Source of the DNA: Myxococcota bacterium
GTDB lineage: Bacteria; Myxococcota_C; UBA6777
Assembly (NCBI GenBank): GCA_963169055.1
Contig: CAUJFU010000500.1
Location: 1 to 35,667 of the forward strand
Direction: 5' to 3'
Length of the DNA: 35,667 nucleotides
Below the pieces are notes generated by a model. The model ran no database searches, had not been told where the DNA came from, and worked only from the letters and a program-made list of their open reading frames with translations. Below are positions 25,594-34,679 of the stretch, piece by piece. The stretch's first letter is position 1. Each line of letters starts with the position of its first letter. Position numbers and translations under genes: made by a program.

Positions 25594-27069
25594 ATGAAGA
25601 TCCAATCGAACAAGCCCCAACCCGCCCCCGCACCACCCGCACCCACCAAAGCCGCAAGCACCACCACGGCACCACGCACCTCCAGCACCACAAACACCAA
25701 CACTTCCACCACAGCCCCCTCCTCCACTTCTTCCAATTCTTATAGCACCACACGCGAAAACCTCGGCAGTATGCACAACCTCGGCAGCAACTTGATCCAA
25801 AGCTTCCTCGTCAAACAAGGAAACGACACCACCCGCTCTGCCGCTACAGCCACTGCCGCTGCCGCTACAGGCACCGCAGCCACCGCATCAAACAGCACGA
25901 CCGCACCACAGCTCCCCGCTCCACCGCTCCAACGCGGCGCTCAAAGCAGCGATGTCCGCGACCTCCAAAACCACCTTGTCCAAACAGGCCACCTCACCCA
26001 AGCCGATATGAACACCGGCCCCGGCATCTTTGGACCCCGCACCGAAGCCGCTGTACGCAGTTACCAACGCGCCAATAACCTCCCCGCTACGGGCATTTAC
26101 GACCAATCCACCGCACAAGCCATGGGCCAAACAGCCCCCACCCCACCAGCCGAACCGACCCCCTCCACCACCGTCGCTCCTGCTGCTCCCCTTGAACGCG
26201 GCTCCCATGGCGAAGATGTCCGCGCACTCCAACAAAGCCTCGTCGACACGGGCTATCTCACCCAAGCCGATATGAACAGCGGCCCGGGAAACTTTGGCCC
26301 TCGCACCGAAGGCGGTGTCCGACGCTTCCAACGCGCACATAACCTCCCCGTCACGGGCATTTACGACCAGCCCACCGCACAAGCCCTCGAACAACGCTTG
26401 ATCCAAGGCCCAAGCTTTACCCCTCCTCCCCCTCCCATCAACGAATCCCTCCCCACCTCCACACAGCAAGCCAATCAATCTTTTCTGACTCAATGGGGAC
26501 CCACCGCCTACAACGATCCCGCAGGAAGTCGCGATATCCCCTACGGATACAGCGATTGCGGCCCAACCTCCGCCCTCATGGCACTCAACACCCTCGGCCT
26601 CACCCAACAACCCACCCCTGAAACCGCTCACAGCGCCATCGACGCCATGCGCGATTCCATGTACGGCCACGACACCACCACCTCCAACACCATGGGCTTT
26701 GCAACTGTCAAAAATGGACTGACCGCCTATGGTGCCCAAGGTATCGACCTTCCCGTCACACGCGATCCCGTCGAAGCCCTCTCCAATATCGACAACGCCC
26801 TCCAACAAGGAATGCCCGTCATCCTCGGCACCAACAAAGTTTGGGACGCATGGGGCGCAGAACAAAAAGCCAACGGCAACTACCTCAACTCCCGCGATCC
26901 CGGCGGCCACTTTGTCACCGTCCTTGGCCGTACTCCCGAAGGCAACTACATCGTCGGCGATCCCCTCGTCAAAGGCGGATCGATCGAAGTCAGCCCCGCA
27001 CAAATGGAAGTCGCTCTCGGTGCTGGCTCTTGGGGCATGGTCGCCGTCGCCCCCGCAAACAACCCCTAA
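25594..27069 (+). CDS. C39-like cysteine peptidase with two peptidoglycan-binding domains
   Basis: Protein of 491 aa. Residues 1-100 are low-complexity (Pro/Ala/Thr/Ser). Two PG_binding_1-type domains follow (about 110-180 and 200-270), each with the DVRxLQxxLVxTGxLTQADM and FGPRTExxVRxxQRAxNLPxTGIYD pattern. The C-terminal domain looks like a C39-type papain-fold peptidase: YSDCGPTSALMAL with Cys322, GGHFVTVLG with His439, and VGDPL with Asp456. No signal peptide is seen, so export would need a non-Sec route or lysis; similar domain sets occur in secreted effectors and cell-wall-active proteins. AAGGAG at 25578-25583 supports ATG 25594. It converges with the kinase gene with only an 11-bp gap and may have its own promoter. 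Confidence 0.88.
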   Translation: MKIQSNKPQPAPAPPAPTKAASTTTAPRTSSTTNTNTSTTAPSSTSSNSYSTTRENLGSMHNLGSNLIQSFLVKQGNDTTRSAATATAAAATGTAATASNSTTAPQLPAPPLQRGAQSSDVRDLQNHLVQTGHLTQADMNTGPGIFGPRTEAAVRSYQRANNLPATGIYDQSTAQAMGQTAPTPPAEPTPSTTVAPAAPLERGSHGEDVRALQQSLVDTGYLTQADMNSGPGNFGPRTEGGVRRFQRAHNLPVTGIYDQPTAQALEQRLIQGPSFTPPPPPINESLPTSTQQANQSFLTQWGPTAYNDPAGSRDIPYGYSDCGPTSALMALNTLGLTQQPTPETAHSAIDAMRDSMYGHDTTTSNTMGFATVKNGLTAYGAQGIDLPVTRDPVEALSNIDNALQQGMPVILGTNKVWDAWGAEQKANGNYLNSRDPGGHFVTVLGRTPEGNYIVGDPLVKGGSIEVSPAQMEVALGAGSWGMVAVAPANNP

Positions 27070-27080
27070 ACACAACCTAC

Positions 27081-29075
27081 CTAACACGAAAAATACGCAC
27101 GCCATCGTTCTAAAAATTGCTCGATCCGAGACAGCGGCCCCTTCGGTTTCCACAGATACGCCGCTTGCAACAACCCCGCCCCCAACGACAACGCCATCCA
27201 TTCATAGACCCAACGCGGCCACAACATCACCCCCACGAAACACAACGCCCCGACCCCAACGCTCCACAACAACGCCAACTCCGTCAACAACGCCAACACC
27301 CCAAAGATCGACGATTGCAACAGCAAGTGAACCGCCAACGTCTGTTCTATCGGCATTCGCCAAAACCACGCATACACAAACCACAGCGTACCCGACAACA
27401 CAAACAACCATATCGCGATCAACACACGCCGATTGATCGCGTTGCGCGTCATCGTATCCCGCGCCCACACCGAGAATGCCGCAAAAAATACGATCTCCCC
27501 CATCGCCAACGAAAAATACGTTGTGTACTGAAAAGAAAAAATAGGAAAAATCTGACCAAAAGACAACCAAAAAGGAACAAAAAAGATCGCCATCACCGTC
27601 ACAATAAAACGACGTGTGCGCCTCCCAACGGTGCTGTCTGTATCCAACTCCAGCCGCTTTCGATACTTCTCTTCTTGCTCTTTTTGTTGGCGGAGGGCAT
27701 CCAACGCTGCACGCAAACTTTCGGGAGGCTGCTCGATCTCCCGAAACAATTGCTCGGCTGCTTCGAGATAAGCGTCTGCGATCATCACTTTGCAAGTCAA
27801 CACCGAACAAGCACGAAGACCTTCTGCCGCTTCTTGATTTTCAGGCCACAAATGCAATGCCTGATGAAAACCAAAACGCAACTCGCCTAAACGAAAAAAC
27901 AACGAACGTAGATCCGTTTTCTCTTTTTCATTCTCCATCTTTCCTTGGAGATCTTGTAGCTCTTTCTTGGCTTCTTCGGTCAAATCAATGGAGTTTTTTT
28001 GTTGTAAAAAATCTGCAATCGCACACCGAAAAGCCTCGACACTTTCAAAGCGCGCCGCTGGATCGGCGTTCATCGCACGATGGCAGATCGCCACCAAGGA
28101 CTCTGGGATATCCGATGCGTAGGTGTGCGGTGCAGAGATCATCGCGTCTGCAAGAACCGCCAACAACGTCGGCCCTTGATGCGGTGGCTTCCCTGTCAAT
28201 ATCTCGTGCAAGACGCCCCCCAAAAGGTACACATCGGTCTGGATCCCGATCCGTTCGCCATGCACCGCCGCCATCTCTGGAGCCATATAAGCGGGTGTCC
28301 CTTCCAAACGCGCAACATCCGCTGCCAAGGGCAAAGGCAACGATGGATGCGGCGACAACGCCAACGCAATCCCCCAATCCAACAAATACACCTCGCCGAA
28401 CTCGCCGATCATCACATTCGACGGCTTGATATCACGATGCAAGATCCCCTTGCTATGGGCAAAATGCACCGAACGGCAAACCTGCATCAACACATCAAGG
28501 TTCCACAACAAAGACGATCGCTTGTCTTGACTTCGATACGGATGCTCGGGCGAAAACATCAACTCTTGCCAAGGCACTCCACCGATCCGCTTCATCACAA
28601 AGATCGGTCGATCCTCTGCGTCGCGCCCCAACGCATACACCGGCACAATATTCGGATGCTCCAGCATCCCCGTCACCCAAGCCTCCCGCAACAACGACAA
28701 GATCTCTGCGCGACTGTTCTTCTCGACCCGCAACCGCTTTACTGCAACTTCCCGATGCAGCGGCACTTGCAACGCGCTCTGCACCACTCCCATCCCTCCT
28801 TCCCCAAGAATTCCGCCCACCACCAGATCCGTCACCCCACCGCTCGCCCTTCCCTCGATCTCTTTCTCTTCCACCAAAGAAAGCGCTGGTAAAGACCTGA
28901 GCCAATGCACATCCTCCGAAGCTGGAACCGCAAACAACGTCCCTTTCTCGTTGGCCTTCACATCCCCCCACGCGATCCCCAACACCTCAAATCGTTGCGC
29001 CAATGTCTCCATCGCCCCGTCCGTAGACAGAGTCGTTAACATCGATACATCCGCCAAATGCGCGATCTCACCCAC
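27081..29075 (-). CDS. Membrane-bound PknB-type Ser/Thr protein kinase
   Basis: Protein of 664 aa. The kinase domain (about 85-350) has the Gly loop GEGGMGVV, ATP-anchoring Lys in VAVKRL, HRDIKPSNVMIG catalytic loop, DWG in place of DFG, and GTPAYMAPE activation-segment end. A charged helical linker (about 360-480, including EKEKTDL and QQKEQEEKYRKR) leads to about six hydrophobic segments that form a C-terminal membrane domain. The kinase domain is at the N-terminus and should face the cytoplasm. GTG 29075 is preferred: GAGGAGG lies 5 nt upstream and would fall inside the coding region if the TTG at 29093 were used. It follows the GGDEF/EAL gene by 63 bp on the same strand, so the two are probably co-transcribed. 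Confidence 0.9.
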   Translation of the reverse strand: MGEIAHLADVSMLTTLSTDGAMETLAQRFEVLGIAWGDVKANEKGTLFAVPASEDVHWLRSLPALSLVEEKEIEGRASGGVTDLVVGGILGEGGMGVVQSALQVPLHREVAVKRLRVEKNSRAEILSLLREAWVTGMLEHPNIVPVYALGRDAEDRPIFVMKRIGGVPWQELMFSPEHPYRSQDKRSSLLWNLDVLMQVCRSVHFAHSKGILHRDIKPSNVMIGEFGEVYLLDWGIALALSPHPSLPLPLAADVARLEGTPAYMAPEMAAVHGERIGIQTDVYLLGGVLHEILTGKPPHQGPTLLAVLADAMISAPHTYASDIPESLVAICHRAMNADPAARFESVEAFRCAIADFLQQKNSIDLTEEAKKELQDLQGKMENEKEKTDLRSLFFRLGELRFGFHQALHLWPENQEAAEGLRACSVLTCKVMIADAYLEAAEQLFREIEQPPESLRAALDALRQQKEQEEKYRKRLELDTDSTVGRRTRRFIVTVMAIFFVPFWLSFGQIFPIFSFQYTTYFSLAMGEIVFFAAFSVWARDTMTRNAINRRVLIAIWLFVLSGTLWFVYAWFWRMPIEQTLAVHLLLQSSIFGVLALLTELALLWSVGVGALCFVGVMLWPRWVYEWMALSLGAGLLQAAYLWKPKGPLSRIEQFLERWRAYFSC

Positions 29076-29138
29076 ACAAGCCTCCTCTCTCAAGGATGCG
29101 TCGGTTTCCCCTCCAAGCGATGTTCTTTGGAACGGATC

Positions 29139-31469
29139 CTATTGCAGATCCAACCGAGGCACCTTCCACAAACCGCTGCGGTCAAAGAGTAGCTCGACTT
29201 CGACACAAGACAATGGTTGACCAAAGAAAAAACCTTGGCCTGTATCACAATGCAGTTGCAACAAAAACTGTGCTTGTTCTTCGTACTCGATACCTTCTGC
29301 GATCACCGAAAGACCAAGGCTTTTGGAGATCGCAACAATCGCCTTGATGATCGCCACATCTTGCGGCGATTGCATCGGTGATTGCCCAAGATCCCGCACA
29401 AAAGAGCGATCGATCTTCAAATGATCCACAGGCAAACGCTTGAGATAATTCAGCGAAGAATACGCCGTACCGAAATCGTCTATCGACAACGCGATCCCTG
29501 CCTCTTTCAAATGACGAAGCGTGATCGCCGTCTCGTCGATGTTCAACATCGCCGCAGACTCGGTAATCTCCAACTCCAAAGCATCCCCCGAAACACCATA
29601 ACGCTCCATTGTCCGCAAGATCCGCTCGACAAGCGCCACATCTTGAAGCTGCCGCGCCGACAAATTCACCGCCACCCGCATCGCATAACCACCCTCTTCC
29701 CACGACCGCAATTGTCCACACGCGATCTCCAAGATCTGATCCCCCAACGCATGGATCAGCCCCGTCTCTTCGGCCAGAGGAATAAACACCCCCGGCGGCA
29801 ACAGTCCCCTTGTCGGATGTTGCCAGCGCACCAACGCCTCCAAACTCTGCAAACGACCCGTCGATAATTCTACTCGTGGCTGATAATACAACACAAACTC
29901 TCGACGCTCGATCGCCTGCTGCAACTCCACTTCCAACAAGATCCGCTCGCTTAATTGACGCCGAATCTCGCTAGAAAAAAACTGATACCCACGCTCCCCC
30001 TTCTTCGCCTCCAACATCGCCTGATCGACATACAATAACAATTGCTCTGGACGACGCCCATCCTCGGGCGAAAACGCGATCCCGATGCTCGCCGTGATCC
30101 GCACATGGTTGTTTTGCAACGCATACGGCTCACTCAATCCCACCAAGATCCGCTGCACCAACGCTGTGATCTCTTCTTGTGGCCAAGGCCCCCGCAACAT
30201 CAACACAAATTCATCGCCGCTCAACCGCGACAACATCGCCTCTTCCCCCACCATCCGCCGCAATCGACTCGCCACCTCCTGCAACAAGATATCCCCGCAA
30301 CGTGGGCCATACGTCTCATTGATCGCCTTAAACCGATCCAGATCCACCAACAACAACGCCAACCGCTCTCCCTCTGCTGACGCCGCATCCAACGCTTCCC
30401 CCAAATGCTGTAAAAAAGTCTGTCGATTCGGCAGCGCCGTCAACGTGTCGTGCCGCGACAAATACTCTGCGCGGCTCTCTTGCTGCTTGCGCAACGTAAT
30501 GTCTCGCACATTCACCAACATCCCCCGAATCTTCGGATCTGCAAATAGATTTTCGGCGATACACTCCACCTCCAACCAATGCCCGCTACGATGACGTAGC
30601 CGCGCTTCCTGCGTCGCAACGTGCCCGGGACGCGCCAACAACGCCCGATAGATCGCACGAATCCGCTCTTGATCGTCGGGATGCACCTCTTCCAACATCC
30701 GATGATTTACCCGCTCTTCCGGTGTGTACCCCAAGATCCGAAACGCCGCTGGACTCTCGTAACGAATCTTTCCCTCTTCATCCAACACAATCACCAAGTC
30801 AGATGCGTATTGTAATAAAGTCTTATATTGATGCTCCCGAACACCGATCATTTCTTGCAATCGAAAAGAGAGCCGCGACAAGAAAAACAACAACAGCACC
30901 GTCGGCAAAAAACCAAAAAACATCGCCAAACCAAAATGACGATACTCGACCCCTTTTAACCCCGCACCACTCGGCGCAAGCACCGCCAACAGCACCACGC
31001 ACAACAAAAAGATCAAACCATCCCGCAACGCACGCTTGTGTTGCGAAGACAGAAACAACAACACAAACACCGAAGTCATCGCCGTCATCGTTGTCAACAA
31101 CGACATCACATCGCGCACGCTCGATCGCGATGGCCCCCAAACGAGCGCTCCCCACGAGAGGATCAGCACCACACCAAACACATACGGCATCGCAGACATC
31201 AGACGATCCCGTATCCGCCCCCCAAACAGGCTCACGCTCAGCATATAACCCATCGCAAAAAAAGAAAAAGCGCTCTGCCACCACGCCCCCACACCATACA
31301 GCCAACGTGTCCATTGCCCAACAATCAAAAAAAACAACAACAACCACGCCAACTTGCTAAACAATTGGCCATACATCTTTGAACGCTCGCGCCGATATTG
31401 CTCCACCAACGCAACTCGCAAGCTGTCTTCTTCTTCAGAATTTGCACGCCGCACGGCCTCTTCGATCAT
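29139..31469 (-). CDS. Membrane PAS-GGDEF-EAL cyclic-di-GMP signalling protein
   Basis: Protein of 776 aa. About six hydrophobic segments (about 35-215) form the membrane sensor, then a PAS domain (YKTLLQYASDLVIVLDEEGKIRYESPAAFRILGY), a diguanylate cyclase domain and an EAL phosphodiesterase domain. The GGDEF signature reads SGDEF (RLSGDEFVLML), and no RxxD inhibitory site is seen upstream. The EAL domain keeps EALVRW, NLSARQL, EITES, DDFGTAYSS, KIDRSFV, AEGIE and GQGFFFGQP, so phosphodiesterase activity is likely and cyclase activity uncertain. ATG 31469 has AGGAG upstream with rather long spacing. It is divergent from the lipoprotein gene at 31695 and upstream of the kinase gene, suggesting linked second-messenger and phosphorylation signalling. 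Confidence 0.93.
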   Translation of the reverse strand: MIEEAVRRANSEEEDSLRVALVEQYRRERSKMYGQLFSKLAWLLLFFLIVGQWTRWLYGVGAWWQSAFSFFAMGYMLSVSLFGGRIRDRLMSAMPYVFGVVLILSWGALVWGPSRSSVRDVMSLLTTMTAMTSVFVLLFLSSQHKRALRDGLIFLLCVVLLAVLAPSGAGLKGVEYRHFGLAMFFGFLPTVLLLFFLSRLSFRLQEMIGVREHQYKTLLQYASDLVIVLDEEGKIRYESPAAFRILGYTPEERVNHRMLEEVHPDDQERIRAIYRALLARPGHVATQEARLRHRSGHWLEVECIAENLFADPKIRGMLVNVRDITLRKQQESRAEYLSRHDTLTALPNRQTFLQHLGEALDAASAEGERLALLLVDLDRFKAINETYGPRCGDILLQEVASRLRRMVGEEAMLSRLSGDEFVLMLRGPWPQEEITALVQRILVGLSEPYALQNNHVRITASIGIAFSPEDGRRPEQLLLYVDQAMLEAKKGERGYQFFSSEIRRQLSERILLEVELQQAIERREFVLYYQPRVELSTGRLQSLEALVRWQHPTRGLLPPGVFIPLAEETGLIHALGDQILEIACGQLRSWEEGGYAMRVAVNLSARQLQDVALVERILRTMERYGVSGDALELEITESAAMLNIDETAITLRHLKEAGIALSIDDFGTAYSSLNYLKRLPVDHLKIDRSFVRDLGQSPMQSPQDVAIIKAIVAISKSLGLSVIAEGIEYEEQAQFLLQLHCDTGQGFFFGQPLSCVEVELLFDRSGLWKVPRLDLQ

Positions 31470-31624
31470 CCAAGTCGCTCCTACAAGGCACGTTCGCTAC
31501 CAACCCCCCGCTGCTCCCACCTTGTACCCCATCCCCATCCTGCCCGCAACCACCGCACGAAAAACTTTCCTCCCTTTGCTTGTCTTCCAACCCTCCGCGC
31601 ACTACACTTTCCCCTCTATCGAAA

Positions 31625-31654
31625 AGAAACCTTGGCGTAGAAGAAACCTTGGCG
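31625..31654 (+). repeat. 13-bp direct repeats upstream of lipoprotein gene
   Basis: AGAAACCTTGGCG occurs at 31625-31637 and 31642-31654, a 17-bp period, 40-70 bp before the start of the next gene. The arrangement could be a repressor or activator site, or a slippage product. Confidence 0.5.
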
Positions 31655-31694
31655 CAACGCATCACCCCACACCGACACATCGGGGATCTTCATC

Positions 31695-32453
31695 ATGAGA
31701 ACTCCACCCCAACACCTTCTTTTTGCTTGTTTCTTGCTCTCTTCTTGCGCGGCTTTTGGATTCCAAGCCTGCGCACTCCCACCCACCGCCCCCCCCAAAG
31801 AACGCTTCTTTTGCGCCACAAACCAAGACTGCGCACAGCCCGCTGTTTGCATCCGCTCTCTTTGCTATTCGCTCGCAACAGGCGACGCCATCTGTTCCAG
31901 CGATCTCGATGGCGAGCCGATCTGCGTCCCGAACCACCGCGAGCCTCAGTTCCTCTCTGACGCAAGCACCGCATCCCCCGACGACAAAGATCTCGACGCT
32001 GGCCTTCCCATCGAAACATCCACCGATTCCCCTCGCCTCGCCGAAGAATCCTCTCAAGGCCGCGAGAACAACACCGAACCTCCCTTCGACCTTCACCACG
32101 AACACACTCTCCCTGATGCTCTCCCCGATGGCAGCGACGACTTCGAACGCAAACACATCGAACGCATCCCCGAACCCACACCCGAACTCCACGTCCTCCC
32201 CGACAGCCCACGCGATCCCAACGCCTCCTGCACCCAAGGCCAAACGCTCCACTGTTATCCGCCCGAAACCGAAGGATGCTCCATCCATTCCCTCCGTTGC
32301 TTCGGTCGATGCAAACTTGGACAACAAACCTGCACCAACGGCGTTTGGGGAGCCTGCATCGGAGCCGTCACCCCTCAAAACGAACGCTGCGACGACCAAG
32401 ATTGGGACTGCGATGGAGCCGCAGGAAATAGCGGCGGACGCATCTGCAACTGA
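31695..32453 (+). CDS. Putative lipoprotein with MopE-like Cys/Asp motif
   Basis: Predicted lipoprotein of 252 aa. Signal sequence MRTPPQHLLFACFLLSSC with a lipobox-like LLSSC, or cleavage further on at FQAC. A short Cys-rich module (FCATNQDCAQPAVCIRSLCYS) is followed by an acidic low-complexity spacer (about 95-175). The C-terminal part (QTCTNGVWGACIGAVTP, then ERCDDQDWDCDGAAG) resembles the MopE-type putative metal-binding motif typical of Myxococcota surface proteins. The start ATG 31695 has only a weak GGGGA-like site. It ends 10 bp before the phosphoesterase gene, forming a tight run with purB. Its function is unknown. Confidence 0.75.
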   Translation: MRTPPQHLLFACFLLSSCAAFGFQACALPPTAPPKERFFCATNQDCAQPAVCIRSLCYSLATGDAICSSDLDGEPICVPNHREPQFLSDASTASPDDKDLDAGLPIETSTDSPRLAEESSQGRENNTEPPFDLHHEHTLPDALPDGSDDFERKHIERIPEPTPELHVLPDSPRDPNASCTQGQTLHCYPPETEGCSIHSLRCFGRCKLGQQTCTNGVWGACIGAVTPQNERCDDQDWDCDGAAGNSGGRICN

Positions 32454-32463
32454 CGCATCAACC

Positions 32464-33036
32464 ATGACGACGCGGATCGGCCTTCTTTCAGACACCCACG
32501 GCGCTCTCGATCCTCAAATCCTCGAAGTGTTCGCCGAGTGCGATCAGATCTGGCACGCAGGGGATATCGGTTCGATCGAGGTCGCACAACAGATCGCCGC
32601 ACACAAAACCTTGCGTGCTGTGTACGGAAACATCGACGGTCTCGCCATCCGGCAACAATACCCCAAAGATCTGTTCTTCGATTGTGACGGTGTATCGGTG
32701 TGGATCACACATATCGGCGGCCACCCCCAACGCTATGCTCCGAATATCCGACAAAAACTACAAACTCACCAACCCGCGCTTTTTGTTTGCGGCCACTCGC
32801 ATATCCTCCGCGTGGTTCGTGATCCAACTCTTCCCTCAACCCTCCAGATCAACCCGGGCGCGGCGGGCTATGATGGCCACCATGTCGTGCGCACTGCCCT
32901 GCGTTTTTCCTTGACCCAAGGCAAGATCCATGAGATGCAAGCCCTCGAATTCAACCCACGCTTCCCACAACGCCACACCCTCCCTCACACAAATACAAGC
33001 CCTTCCGAGGACTCCGAAAAAAAGGAGATGCCGTGA
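32464..33036 (+). CDS. YfcE/MJ0936-type metallophosphoesterase
   Basis: Protein of 190 aa of the calcineurin-like phosphoesterase superfamily, small YfcE-like group, which hydrolyses phosphodiesters with a dinuclear metal centre. The ligand motifs are all present: GLLSDTHG, HAGDIG, VYGNIDG, THIGGHP, CGHSHILR and NPGAAG. ATG 32464 is chosen because the similarity starts there; the same frame is open far upstream but overlaps the lipoprotein gene and does not look like protein. No clear RBS precedes it, so translation may depend on coupling to the upstream stop 10 bp away. Its TGA overlaps the GTG start of purB. Confidence 0.92.
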   Translation: MTTRIGLLSDTHGALDPQILEVFAECDQIWHAGDIGSIEVAQQIAAHKTLRAVYGNIDGLAIRQQYPKDLFFDCDGVSVWITHIGGHPQRYAPNIRQKLQTHQPALFVCGHSHILRVVRDPTLPSTLQINPGAAGYDGHHVVRTALRFSLTQGKIHEMQALEFNPRFPQRHTLPHTNTSPSEDSEKKEMP

Positions 33037-34439
33037 ACCAAGACGCCCAACTCTTCGCCCTTTCCCCGATCGACGGTCGCTATGCTGAAAAAACACAGCC
33101 GCTGCGCCGGCTCCTCAGCGAATACGGCTTGATCCACCACCGCGTCTTGATCGAGATCCGCTGGTTTCAGTCTCTCTCCCAACACCCTGATATCCCCGAA
33201 CTACCGCCTCTTTCCGATGTAGAAAATACCTTCCTCGAAGATCTCTTGCGCAACTTTTCCCCACAAGACGCCCTTCGCATCAAGCAGATCGAAAAAACCA
33301 CCAACCACGATGTCAAAGCCGTCGAATACTTCCTCAAAGAACGCTTCCAAACCCACCCCACACTCCACACGCATCAAGAATTTTTGCACTTCGCCTGCAC
33401 CTCCGAAGACATCAATAATCTCTCCTACGCCCTGATGCTCCGCGAAGCCCGAAACACCGTCCTTCTCCCCCACCTCCGCACGCTCCACCACACACTCACC
33501 GAACTCGCTCACCAACACGCCGCTCTCCCCATGCTTTCCCGAACACACGGACAAACCGCCTCCCCCACCACCCTCGGCAAAGAGATCGCCAACTTTGCCG
33601 CTCGCCTCCAACACGCTTATCAACGCATCCACGAATCCCCTATCTTCGGCAAGATCAACGGTGCTGTCGGCAACTACAACGCCCATCACGTCGCTTATCC
33701 ACACGTCGACTGGACACAGATCGCCCAAACCTTCGTCCACTCCCTTGGCTTGGCTTGGAACCCCTACACCACACAGATCGAACCCCACGACTGGATCGCT
33801 GAACTCTTCCATGCCATCGCACGATGCCACACCATCCTCATCGATCTTGCCCGCGATTTCTGGGGGTACATCTCTCTTGGATATCTTCGACAACGCCCGA
33901 TCCACGGCGAAGTCGGATCCTCTACCATGCCGCACAAAATCAACCCCATCGACTTTGAAAATGCCGAAGGCAATCTCGGTATCGCCAACGCGCTGCTCGA
34001 ATACCTCGCACAAAAACTCCCGATCTCCCGTTGGCAACGCGACCTGACCGACTCCACCGCACTGCGCAACTGCGGCACCGCCTTTGCCCACTCCCTGATC
34101 GCCCTTTCCTCCCTCCAAAAAGGACTCTCCAAGATCGAACCCCACCCACACCGCCTCCAACAAGACCTCGATCAATCTTGGGAAGTCCTCGCCGAAGCCA
34201 TCCAAACCGTCATGCGCCGCCTCCAACTCGATGCACCTTACGAACAACTCAAAGCCCTCACTCGCGGCCAATCTCTCACCCCCCAAGCACTCCACGCCTT
34301 CCTCGACACCCTCCCCCTCCCTCCCCACGAAAAACAACAACTCTGCGCCCTCTCGCCCCATTCTTACCTCGGATACGCACAAACTCTCGCCGCACAAACT
34401 CCCCATCTACCCGCCCCCACCCCTCACACATCACGTTGA
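33033..34439 (+). CDS. purB: Adenylosuccinate lyase
   Basis: Cytoplasmic enzyme of 468 aa that splits SAICAR to AICAR plus fumarate and adenylosuccinate to AMP plus fumarate. It is of the E. coli-like length class. Signature GSSTMPHKINPIDFEN (fumarate-lyase loop carrying the catalytic Ser) is intact, as are FSPIDGRYAEKTQPLRRLLSEYGL-like N-terminus (ALSPIDGRY), HTHQEFLHFACTSEDINN and SRTHGQTASPTTLGKE. GTG start at 33033 overlaps the phosphoesterase stop, with AAAGGAG at 33021-33027. purB is not next to other purine genes here. Copy C of the multi-hairpin repeat follows 23 bp after the stop. Confidence 0.97.
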   Translation: MNQDAQLFALSPIDGRYAEKTQPLRRLLSEYGLIHHRVLIEIRWFQSLSQHPDIPELPPLSDVENTFLEDLLRNFSPQDALRIKQIEKTTNHDVKAVEYFLKERFQTHPTLHTHQEFLHFACTSEDINNLSYALMLREARNTVLLPHLRTLHHTLTELAHQHAALPMLSRTHGQTASPTTLGKEIANFAARLQHAYQRIHESPIFGKINGAVGNYNAHHVAYPHVDWTQIAQTFVHSLGLAWNPYTTQIEPHDWIAELFHAIARCHTILIDLARDFWGYISLGYLRQRPIHGEVGSSTMPHKINPIDFENAEGNLGIANALLEYLAQKLPISRWQRDLTDSTALRNCGTAFAHSLIALSSLQKGLSKIEPHPHRLQQDLDQSWEVLAEAIQTVMRRLQLDAPYEQLKALTRGQSLTPQALHAFLDTLPLPPHEKQQLCALSPHSYLGYAQTLAAQTPHLPAPTPHTSR

Positions 34440-34462
34440 GAAGACATTTTCTCATGGATTGT

Positions 34463-34586
34463 TGTGGGGTTTCACCCCACGCCCCACCATAGAGCTCGGC
34501 TCCCTTGACCCCGTATCGGCGGGGTGATCACAGGTTTTCAAACCAACCACTGCGCCGCTTGAAGTGCCGCGAACACGGGGTTTTTT
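34463..34586 (+). repeat. Dispersed multi-hairpin intergenic repeat, copy C
   Basis: TGTGGGGTTTCACCCCAC hairpin, then GGCTCCCTTGACCCC and ACCCCGTATCGGCGGGGT, then CGCCGCTTGAAGTGCCGCG and tail GAACACGGGGTTTTTT. A degenerate second tail (GCGCGAACATAGGCTCTTTTGCAC) follows to about 34672. The hairpin plus T-run could terminate purB transcription. Confidence 0.85.
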
Positions 34587-34679
34587 GCACACCGCGTTTT
34601 GACTGCTCGCCTTTGTCATGGGAGCGAATGGGCGCGTTGAGTTGCGCGAACATAGGCTCTTTTGCACACCGCACTTTTT

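Noticed and set aside
31723-32463. Upstream extension of the phosphoesterase frame by 247 codons
   Set aside because: Overlaps the lipoprotein gene in another frame; the residues are low-complexity (Ser, Pro, Thr, Ala) and the enzyme fold begins at 32464.
33201-34406. 401-aa open frame antisense to purB
   Set aside because: Shadow of purB, which is certain; no independent protein features.
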